Shown here: in pieces, positions 1 through 5,411 of the stretch
Layout of the letters: each line of letters starts with the position of its first letter
Numbering within the stretch: the stretch's first letter is position 1
Program-made: the position numbers and the translations under genes
Notes under the pieces: model-generated
The model's input: the letters and a program-made list of their open reading frames with translations, nothing else
Told to the model about the DNA's origin: nothing
Database searches by the model: none
Assembly (NCBI GenBank): GCA_902783085.1
Contig: CACZPT010000126.1
Location: 1-5,411 of the forward strand
Reading direction: 5' to 3'
Source: an uncultured Methanobrevibacter sp.
GTDB lineage: Archaea > Methanobacteriota > Methanobacteria > Methanobacteriales > Methanobacteriaceae
DNA: 5,411 bases

Positions 1-3000
1 GTTTGTCAACTTGATATCCGTTTTCTTGTAAAAAGCTAGCTATTGCATCTTCAAATGGTTCTTTTGAATGGGCATCTGCAGTAGGAGTTCCTAAAGTTAA
101 GTTTTCAGCATATTCTAAAAATTCCCTTAGTGCTCTAACACCATGTGGTGGATTTGAAGTTAATTTCATACTTGATGCTTTAAAATTAGAAAATACAACA
201 CATTTTTCTCTAGCACGAGTTATCAATACATTTAATCTTCTTTCCCCGCCGTCCTGATTTAGAGGACCGAAGTTTAAGGACATTTTTCGTTCATTATCAA
301 ATCCATAACCTACACTTATTAAAATAACATCTCTTTCATCCCCCTGAATTGTTTCAAGGTTTTTAACAAAGAATCTTTCATCTTTATTTTCTGAGAATAA
401 TGGTTCTAATTCTGGTCTTTCACGGCGTTTTTCTTCAAGTCTTTCTAAAATTGCATTTTTTTGTGCAACAGAGAATGTTCCGACACCTAAACTTTTTGTA
501 TCACCATATCTATCAAAGTGATCGAAAATAGCTTCAACAACATCTTCAGCTTCTTTTGGGTTTGCGGAAGATGAACCTCTATCATAAGCAGTATTTGGAT
601 TATAATGAAATTTCAATCCCAATTCTGAATCATTATGGGATGGTGAAGGATATACAAGTAAATCATTATCATAAAACTCTTTATTTGAAACTGAAATTAA
701 TGATTCATGACGACTTCTGTAGTGCCATTTAAGCATTTTAACAGGGAATGATAATTTACATAAATGCAAGATACTTTCCATATCCAGTGATGTTGCTTCT
801 TCTTCATCACTTTCTCCACTTGCCATTTGATCGAAAAATGAAGTTGGTGGTAATTGTTGGGTATCACCCATAACAACAGCAGTTTTACCTCTCATAAATG
901 CACCTAATGCATCTTCGGGTTTTACTTGACTTGCTTCATCAAAAATAACAACATCAAACTGTAGTTCTTCATTGGTCGGATCAAGATACTGTGCAACTGA
1001 AAGTGGAGACATCATGAAACATGGTTTAATTTGTTTAATCATTCCTCCAGCTTTTTCAAGTAATTTTCTAACAGGTAAATGACCGCTTTTTCTTGTAAAT
1101 TCCCCGGCCAATACTTTTGCTTGTGGATTTTCAGTTGCTCCAAAGATCTGTGGAATATTACTGTTTAACTTATGGAAAATTCTTTTACGATTTAAAATCA
1201 ATATTTTTTTATCTAAATCTTTAAATTCTTTAATTCTATTTTCGTGAAGTTCACCAATAAATGTTGCTAAATCTTTATTTTCAACGAATAAAATATTAAG
1301 TAAGGAATCTGCAAAGTTTCCTTCGACTAATGCTTTAATGTCATCTTTTTTAATATTTCTTTTTTCAATTGACTCGACAAATAATTCAGAAGTTGTGCCT
1401 TTAAGTGAATTTTTAGTATTTAAGTACTGGGACCATAAATGAAGACTAGAAAGTTGGCCTCTCCAATTATATAATTGAGTTTGCCACTCTTCAAAGGAAA
1501 CATCTTTAAATCCTTTTTTAAATATTAATTTACTTCTTGGATTAAGTTTTGATTTCAATCTCTCTAAAACATTGGCAAATTCTTCTCCAGAATCAATATA
1601 ATCAATCAAATCTCTTTCTGGATTAATATCGAATAAATCTTTTGATAATATGTCAACAGTGTTTTGTGAAAATATGCCCTCATTTGTTAGTGCACTGAAT
1701 TGGTTCATCCATTGAGCAATAGCTTTTAAATCATTGACATTTGCATTTAAATACCAATAATCACCATAATATTTTTTAGCTAAAGATTCATTAGCCTCTA
1801 AATTACGTTTTAATAAAATAGTATGTTTAGCTTTAGTCAAATCATCAATTATATTTGAAATGCTACCTTTGACTGGCATCACATAATATCTTTCAACTAA
1901 TTCAATATGTTGTTTATTTTTAAAGAATCTGAGTTTTTTGTGAGACAATTCATTTAATTCATAAATTAATCTATCAATATCTGCATGGTAAATATTTCCA
2001 TTGAATTTATCTAAAATACCTGCAGTTTTTTGATAATTTTCTAATTCATTAATTAATCTATAAGCATCATCATTATTTTTATCCCATGCGCCTGACTTTA
2101 ATATTTTGGCATCAAACAATTCAGAGTTTTGTGACTTGATAATGTCAAATGCAGAAAGTGATTTTTCAAATTCATTTAATGTATCTGGCTTTTTAATACC
2201 ATAAATATCATATACCCTACCTCTTTCAACTAAAAAATTATCAAGAGCGGTTAAAGTATCATTAATGAGCATTTCAATTTCTCTTAAATCAGCTGGAAGT
2301 AAACTTTTTGGTGAGCATTTACTCCAAGGATTTTCTTTTGAGATAGTTTGATATAATTCTGCAACACTTTCTAAATCTAGTGTAATATCATCAAGTTCTT
2401 TTAGTGTAACAGTTTCAGGACTTTTAAATCTAACAAGAGGCATTATCATTTGTTTACGTGAAAAATGATCATCAGCAGATTCTTTTAGACCATATAACTG
2501 GAATGCTGATAAATTAACAGCAAATAATGGTTTATGAATAACAGAAGCATAATTATCTAATTGTTTTTTTAAAGTTTCTAACTTCCTTATGGTTTGGTCA
2601 ATATTTAATGTATCGACAGCTCGTACTTTAGTTGATTTTTCTAAATCTTTTAAAAATTTTTTACGTCTAGTTTTATGTGAATGTAATTCAAGGACAAATT
2701 TACCTAAACCAACACCACTTAATCTATCCTTTACAACTTCTAAAGCAGCCATTTTTTCAGATACAAATAAAACAGACTTACCCTCTGCAAGTAATTCAGC
2801 AATTAAATTAACAATAGTTTGTGATTTGCCTGTTCCAGGCGGTCCTTCCACAACAAGATTTCTTCCAGCTTTAACATCCTGAATAGCTGCAATTTGTGAT
2901 GAATCAGCATCTAAAACTTGATACATTGATTGATAATCAAGTTGAGAGTCAATATCCTCTTCCTTAAATGCTTCTATATCATTTTTAGTAGGATTAAATA

Positions 3001-3787
3001 TTGCTTGAATTAATTCATTTTTAGTTAAATCAACATTATCAGCCCAGCTTTCAGGATTTAAATCATTATACATTACAAATTTTGTAAAACTAAAAAATCC
3101 TAAAGCTATATTATTATTAACTTTCCAATCATCCATTCTACTAACAGCACGTTTAACATTTGAAATATAATGGTCAATAATTTCACCATATTTTTTAAAT
3201 TCAAAATCAGGTAATTCAATACCATTTTCAAGTAACTTAGCTTTAAGAGAGATATTAGTCTGTATATCTTCACCAGTCCACTCTAAATTAAATGATTCAC
3301 CGATTTTTCTTCTCTGCATTGAAACAGGAATTAAAATAAGTGGTGCCTGATTAGACTGTTTAGGTTTTGAATTATCAATCCATTCTAAAAATCCAACAGC
3401 CAAATAAAGAATATTATATCCCTGTTCCTGAAGCATTGTTTTAGCTTGATTATTAATATAATAAAGTCTTTTTTGGAGTTCGTTTGGTGTTAAATCTGTC
3501 GCTAACTTTTTATCTCCTTCCGAAAACTTTGAAAAATCAAATGGAATATGATCCCATATTGATGACTTATCTTCGTTTTTGCCTTTCTTATTAGCTGTAA
3601 AATACATTTTATTTTCTTGTAAAACTAATGTTTGAAAAATATTTATTGGAGATTGATTTTTAATAGAAATTGTTTTGGCTCTAGATTTAAAATTAAGTAA
3701 CTGGTTTCTTAAAGTTAAATCCAATAACTCTTTACGAAGATTTTCAAACTCCTTTTCAATTTTATTAGTAGATGATTTAGTTAACAT
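1..3787 (-). CDS. DUF4011 / superfamily 1 helicase / PD-(D/E)xK nuclease fusion protein, C-terminus cut by window edge
   Basis: Probably an ATP-driven DNA (or RNA) translocase fused to a nuclease, of the kind linked to anti-phage defence. Read from the ATG at 3787, 1262 codons are open to the window edge. Residues 15-250 resemble DUF4011: LDLTLRNQLLNF at 22-33, LEWIDNS near 134-140, APLILIPV at 148-155 and FSFTKF at 232-237. The helicase core follows: Q-motif SSQIAAIQ (296-303), Walker A GPPGTGKS (315-322), motif Ia VLFVSEKMAALEVV (339-352), Walker B/motif II FDEAS (949-953), motif III GDTQQLPPT (974-982), motif IV region WHYRSRHES (1021-1029), motif V ETIQGDERDVI (1145-1155) and motif VI ERRLNVLITRAR (1182-1193). 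Between Ia and II lies an insertion of about 590 residues, mostly charged and probably helical, ending in the family-like CFMMSPLSVAQYL (923-935). From 1243, EPFEDAIASFLQENGYQV looks like the first helix and strand of an MTES_1575/Vsr-like nuclease; its catalytic residues are outside the window. A further DUF3320-type tail is possible but unseen. All visible helicase motifs look intact. The family assignment is from memory of motifs, not from a search. Confidence 0.93.
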   Translation of the reverse strand, partial: MLTKSSTNKIEKEFENLRKELLDLTLRNQLLNFKSRAKTISIKNQSPINIFQTLVLQENKMYFTANKKGKNEDKSSIWDHIPFDFSKFSEGDKKLATDLTPNELQKRLYYINNQAKTMLQEQGYNILYLAVGFLEWIDNSKPKQSNQAPLILIPVSMQRRKIGESFNLEWTGEDIQTNISLKAKLLENGIELPDFEFKKYGEIIDHYISNVKRAVSRMDDWKVNNNIALGFFSFTKFVMYNDLNPESWADNVDLTKNELIQAIFNPTKNDIEAFKEEDIDSQLDYQSMYQVLDADSSQIAAIQDVKAGRNLVVEGPPGTGKSQTIVNLIAELLAEGKSVLFVSEKMAALEVVKDRLSGVGLGKFVLELHSHKTRRKKFLKDLEKSTKVRAVDTLNIDQTIRKLETLKKQLDNYASVIHKPLFAVNLSAFQLYGLKESADDHFSRKQMIMPLVRFKSPETVTLKELDDITLDLESVAELYQTISKENPWSKCSPKSLLPADLREIEMLINDTLTALDNFLVERGRVYDIYGIKKPDTLNEFEKSLSAFDIIKSQNSELFDAKILKSGAWDKNNDDAYRLINELENYQKTAGILDKFNGNIYHADIDRLIYELNELSHKKLRFFKNKQHIELVERYYVMPVKGSISNIIDDLTKAKHTILLKRNLEANESLAKKYYGDYWYLNANVNDLKAIAQWMNQFSALTNEGIFSQNTVDILSKDLFDINPERDLIDYIDSGEEFANVLERLKSKLNPRSKLIFKKGFKDVSFEEWQTQLYNWRGQLSSLHLWSQYLNTKNSLKGTTSELFVESIEKRNIKKDDIKALVEGNFADSLLNILFVENKDLATFIGELHENRIKEFKDLDKKILILNRKRIFHKLNSNIPQIFGATENPQAKVLAGEFTRKSGHLPVRKLLEKAGGMIKQIKPCFMMSPLSVAQYLDPTNEELQFDVVIFDEASQVKPEDALGAFMRGKTAVVMGDTQQLPPTSFFDQMASGESDEEEATSLDMESILHLCKLSFPVKMLKWHYRSRHESLISVSNKEFYDNDLLVYPSPSHNDSELGLKFHYNPNTAYDRGSSSANPKEAEDVVEAIFDHFDRYGDTKSLGVGTFSVAQKNAILERLEEKRRERPELEPLFSENKDERFFVKNLETIQGDERDVILISVGYGFDNERKMSLNFGPLNQDGGERRLNVLITRAREKCVVFSNFKASSMKLTSNPPHGVRALREFLEYAENLTLGTPTADAHSKEPFEDAIASFLQENGYQVDK

Positions 3788-3791
3788 GATG

Positions 3792-3795
3792 TCAC
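3792..3795 (-). promoter_or_regulatory. Weak Shine-Dalgarno-like GTGA before the helicase ATG
   Basis: The minus strand reads TGTGACATC immediately before the ATG at 3787. GTGA can pair with the conserved 3' end of archaeal 16S rRNA (anti-SD of the GGAGGTGAT type) at a spacing of 4 bases. The match is short. No other in-frame ATG lies nearby upstream, so it supports but does not decide this start. Confidence 0.35.
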
Positions 3796-3825
3796 ATTTT
3801 TAAATAACGAAAAATTTTAAAATCA

Positions 3826-3833
3826 TATATAAT
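3826..3833 (-). promoter_or_regulatory. Candidate archaeal TATA box of the helicase-nuclease gene
   Basis: On the minus strand this reads TTATATAT inside an AT-rich 79-base gap between the kinase stop codon and the helicase ATG. Its centre lies about 42 bases before the ATG. Archaeal transcription usually begins about 25 bases after the TATA centre, which would put the start near 3803-3805 and leave a leader of roughly 15-20 bases. That geometry suits independent transcription. The background is so AT-rich that chance matches are common. Confidence 0.45.
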
Positions 3834-3866
3834 TATTAATTAATTTATTAATAAAGTTTACTGAAA

Positions 3867-4730
3867 TTATTTATTTGGATTTAAAGGACCTGAGACACTT
3901 AATTTATTACTAGCTAGCTTTGAAGCAAAATTAGCCGATTCAATTAAAGATTTTGATGTTAATTTTTTTGAAATATATGCTGCCATAAAAATATCACCAC
4001 AACCTGTTGAATCCACAATATTGCTATTTTTAACAGGCTGAATATCATATTCCCTATCTGAAATTACTCTAGATCCTTTACTGGCATTGGTTATTATAAT
4101 TTCAGAGATATCAAACTCGCTGTAATTGTTATTTTTAAAAATTATTTTTGATTCATCCTCATCTAAAAATAACATATCCGTTCCATTTAATATTTCTTCA
4201 ATATCTCTATTAGATTTTAAAGAAATAGAATAATAGATTTCATCAATTTTATCCGAAGCTTGTCTTAAAAAACCCTGTCCGGAAATAAAAATTGGTTTTT
4301 TAAAACTTTTAATGTAATTGATTGTATCTTTTGGAAAATCAAATGAATTTAAAGGGTTAATAATGAATACTTCAATATTTTCAACTTCAGATAAAATTTC
4401 ATCCAAATCTTCTTTAGTAATTGGAATATTTGCAAAATTACTTAATTGATGGCGAATATCTAAATTATCACAATCAGGATAATAATTAACGAAACAATGT
4501 GTATCATCCTTTAATATTAATCTAACTTTATCAATGTTTGGAAATTTATTAATTAAAGATTCATCACTGCAATTTGCAATAATTAGATAATCTTCATAAT
4601 ATTTTTCAAATATAAATGATTGGAAATAAATGGATCCACCAATTTTAGAGAGTTTCAAATCCCCATTTATAATAAAATCCTTAGCTATTGGACCAATAAC
4701 AATGATTGTCATAAAAGAATAATTCTCCAT
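3867..4730 (-). CDS. PfkB/ribokinase-family sugar or nucleoside kinase
   Basis: Cytosolic kinase that would transfer phosphate from ATP to a hydroxyl of a sugar, polyol or nucleoside; the substrate cannot be read from the sequence. At 287 residues it is normal for the ribokinase fold. The N-terminal strand TIIVIGPIAKD (8-18) is followed by the substrate-side Gly pair in KIGGSIYFQS (29-38). The C-terminal PfkB signature VDSTGCGD (239-246) gives the anion-hole glycines and the catalytic base Asp246. Cys244 replaces the usual Ala of GAGD, a variant I believe occurs elsewhere in the family. The GGSxYF form, without the Asn of ribokinase's GGKGAN motif, is closer to the GGxxYFSA subgroup that includes inositol-kinase-like proteins; this is weak evidence for a polyol substrate. 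The start is uncertain. ATG at 4730 gives six extra residues (MENYSF), while ATG at 4712 (Met7) sits right before the first strand and has GGAG 12 bases upstream. The gene precedes the helicase gene by 79 bases but has no evident functional tie to it. Confidence 0.9.
   Translation of the reverse strand: MENYSFMTIIVIGPIAKDFIINGDLKLSKIGGSIYFQSFIFEKYYEDYLIIANCSDESLINKFPNIDKVRLILKDDTHCFVNYYPDCDNLDIRHQLSNFANIPITKEDLDEILSEVENIEVFIINPLNSFDFPKDTINYIKSFKKPIFISGQGFLRQASDKIDEIYYSISLKSNRDIEEILNGTDMLFLDEDESKIIFKNNNYSEFDISEIIITNASKGSRVISDREYDIQPVKNSNIVDSTGCGDIFMAAYISKKLTSKSLIESANFASKLASNKLSVSGPLNPNK
4725..4728 (-). promoter_or_regulatory. GGAG that may set the kinase start at Met7 (4712)
   Basis: GGAG on the minus strand overlaps the last base of the first possible ATG (4730-4728) and lies 12 bases before the second in-frame ATG at 4712. 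The upstream ATG has no Shine-Dalgarno-like sequence before it. This favours translation from 4712, unless the mRNA is leaderless and begins at 4730. The spacing is somewhat long, so the choice stays open. Confidence 0.35.
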
Positions 4731-4747
4731 ATTAATTTTATAATATT

Positions 4748-4757
4748 AATATATATT
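4748..4757 (-). promoter_or_regulatory. Candidate proximal TATA box for the kinase gene
   Basis: The palindromic AATATATATT is centred about 23 bases before the ATG at 4730. With standard archaeal spacing, transcription would start at or just after that ATG. This would make the message leaderless from 4730 or give a very short GGAG-containing leader to Met7. It competes with the distal box at 4791-4799, and chance A/T matches are likely in this gap. Confidence 0.3.
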
Positions 4758-4790
4758 CAATTTGATAATTAAATTAATCACACAACAATA

Positions 4791-4799
4791 TTATATAAT
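4791..4799 (-). promoter_or_regulatory. Candidate distal TATA box for the kinase gene
   Basis: ATTATATAA on the minus strand is centred about 65 bases before the ATG at 4730. It would place the transcription start near 4770, giving a leader of about 40 bases to 4730 or 58 to 4712. It lies after the hairpin and T tract that close the upstream gene, as expected for an independent promoter. Confidence 0.35.
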
Positions 4800-4823
4800 A
4801 CTAAAAAATTAGTTCATATATAA

Positions 4824-4884
4824 TACTTCTTTTAATAAAGTAGCATTTATTATACTAACTGCAATCTATTAAAAAAAAGAAGTA
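4824..4884. repeat. Inverted repeat with 10-bp perfect arms, 41-base spacer
   Basis: TACTTCTTTT at 4824-4833 is the exact reverse complement of AAAAGAAGTA at 4875-4884. Pairing can resume inward (AATA 4834-4837 with TATT 4867-4870) if four A residues at 4871-4874 bulge out. The right arm contains the T8 tract used by the terminator on the minus strand and touches the outer edge of that hairpin. It could be an RNA fold in the kinase leader, a binding site or part of the terminator. No function is demonstrable, and the arms are A/T-biased. Confidence 0.5.
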
Positions 4885-4916
4885 ATTTTCATCATAGCCA
4901 ATCTATGATAAAAATT
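4871..4916 (-). terminator. Hairpin plus T8 tract ending the small membrane protein transcript
   Basis: ATCATAG (4891-4897) and CTATGAT (4903-4909) form a perfect 7-bp stem with a 5-base loop. After one C/A mismatch the stem extends by six pairs (4884-4889 with 4911-4916), giving 13 of 14 paired. Transcribed on the minus strand, the hairpin is followed within a few bases by TCTTTTTTTT (4880-4871). It begins 55 bases after the stop codon of the 107-residue gene. Archaeal termination mainly needs the U tract; the hairpin makes this site stand out from background. Confidence 0.6.
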
Positions 4917-4971
4917 TAAAATTAAATATTAATGAAACTATCTAAATTAATATAGTTTAAAATAAATTTTC

Positions 4972-5295
4972 TTAAAAATTTATTTGATATAAAGCAATTA
5001 CCGTAAATACTATAATTTCATATCCTGAAAATAACTCATAACTATATTTAAATCCGGATGAAATTTCAATTGTTAGATTTGCTAAAAGACCAAATAAAAA
5101 TCCAATGATAATTCCTAGCAAACCACTGTTTAAAATATCTTCGAAAAATGATGAGAAGAATGAAACACCAATTACAATAGCTATTATTAGTGCTGTTGGA
5201 TAAACAAAAGGATTATTTAAATTAATAAATCCGACAATAAATGCGAATGTTAATCCCAAAATGAATGTTACAACAAATCCTAAAAGTGATAGCAT
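4972..5295 (-). CDS. Small four-segment integral membrane protein of unknown function
   Basis: I do not recognise a characterised family. The 107-residue product is strongly hydrophobic, with likely membrane segments at about 3-25, 33-51, 57-77 and 91-105. The short connecting loops are acidic or polar: NLNNP at 25-29, FEDILNSG at 51-58 and ELFSGYE at 87-93. Glycines recur within the segments (VIGV, GIIIGFLFG), suggesting close helix packing. No metal-binding, catalytic or transport signature is visible, and positive charge is nearly absent (one Lys at 83). Size and layout recall small archaeal DUF5518-like membrane proteins, but that is only a guess. ATG 5295 is the only Met in the frame, and no clear Shine-Dalgarno precedes it. 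The unbroken frame, membrane-protein composition and downstream terminator hairpin support a real gene. Confidence 0.75.
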   Translation of the reverse strand: MLSLLGFVVTFILGLTFAFIVGFINLNNPFVYPTALIIAIVIGVSFFSSFFEDILNSGLLGIIIGFLFGLLANLTIEISSGFKYSYELFSGYEIIVFTVIALYQINF

Positions 5296-5305
5296 GAAAT
5301 GTACA

Positions 5306-5317
5306 CTTTTTATATTT
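5306..5317 (-). promoter_or_regulatory. TATA-like AAATATAAAAA close to the small membrane gene
   Basis: The minus strand reads AAATATAAAAAG shortly before ATG 5295. Centred about 18 bases from the ATG, it is too close for a normal archaeal TATA box serving this start, because transcription would begin inside the gene. The A/T motif at 5368-5379 has better spacing for a leader of about 50 bases. I record both and trust neither. Confidence 0.15.
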
Positions 5318-5367
5318 CTTATTTTTTTTAGTATTTAATAAAATTATTTCCATATTTTGATAAAAAA

Positions 5368-5389
5368 TTTTTATAAAAACATTTTTATA
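5368..5389. repeat. Overlapping A/T palindromes upstream of the membrane protein gene
   Basis: TTTTTATAAAAA (5368-5379) is a 12-base palindrome. TATAAAAA (5372-5379) is also the reverse complement of TTTTTATA (5382-5389) across a 2-base gap. It may hold a TATA box for the gene at 5295, or be the tail of a terminator for a gene beyond the window. The pure A/T content makes chance symmetry quite likely. The rest of 5296-5411 shows no coding sequence. Confidence 0.3.
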
Positions 5390-5411
5390 GTAGTTAATTC
5401 AATATATATTA

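Noticed and set aside
2589..2882. Plus-strand open frame of 97 codons
   Set aside because: It lies wholly antisense to the helicase Walker A/Ia region, whose minus-strand frame carries clear conserved motifs. The plus frame has no recognisable domain, so it is a shadow.
3785..3797. ATG-TGA start-stop pair just before the helicase ATG
   Set aside because: It could look like a minimal upstream ORF, but it is out of frame, has no ribosome binding site and is easily produced by chance.
3835..3855. Perfect palindromes ATTAATTAAT and TTTATTAATAAA
   Set aside because: Pure A/T symmetry is expected in such a composition. There are no G/C pairs and no T tract placed to make a terminator, so I do not call an operator or terminator.
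4869..4895. Tiny minus-strand open frame MMKITSFF followed by stops
   Set aside because: Eight codons made from one arm of the terminator hairpin and the T8 tract, with no ribosome binding site. Best explained by the terminator itself.
4932..4955. Plus-strand ATG frame MKLSKLI
   Set aside because: Seven codons in A/T-rich spacer with no supporting signal.
1..5411. CRISPR array, tRNA, rRNA, insertion sequence or integration site
   Set aside because: I saw no regularly spaced repeats, cloverleaf-like sequences, transposase or integrase motifs, or terminal repeats.

Overview
The window is very AT-rich, and every gene I can support lies on the minus strand. Base composition, AGA/ATA-rich codon use, TATA-box-like promoters roughly 40-60 bases before start codons, and the gene families present suggest a low-GC methanogenic archaeon of the Methanobrevibacter/Methanosphaera type. 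This is inferred from style only; there is no rRNA or other marker gene here.

Positions 1-3787 hold the dominant feature: the first 1262 codons of a giant protein that runs off the left edge. It begins with a DUF4011-type domain, continues with a complete superfamily 1 (Upf1-like) helicase core split by an insertion of about 590 residues, and then enters what looks like a C-terminal PD-(D/E)xK (Vsr/MTES_1575-like) nuclease domain just as the window ends. I read it through without a stop or frameshift. This architecture is associated with single-gene anti-phage defence, which makes it the most interesting item here. It appears to have its own promoter in the 79-base gap upstream.

Positions 3867-4730 encode a PfkB/ribokinase-family small-molecule kinase with the catalytic Asp motif intact. 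Upstream of it (4731-4971) is a 241-base non-coding gap. It contains a strong hairpin followed by a T8 tract, which probably terminates the preceding gene, then a second long inverted repeat, then candidate TATA boxes for the kinase. Positions 4972-5295 encode a 107-residue protein with four predicted membrane segments and no recognised function. Positions 5296-5411 are AT-rich upstream sequence with short A/T inverted repeats.

The three genes are co-directional, but each is preceded by a gap with promoter-like sequence, so I see no evidence that they form one functional operon. The defence-type gene appears to sit beside ordinary metabolic and membrane genes.
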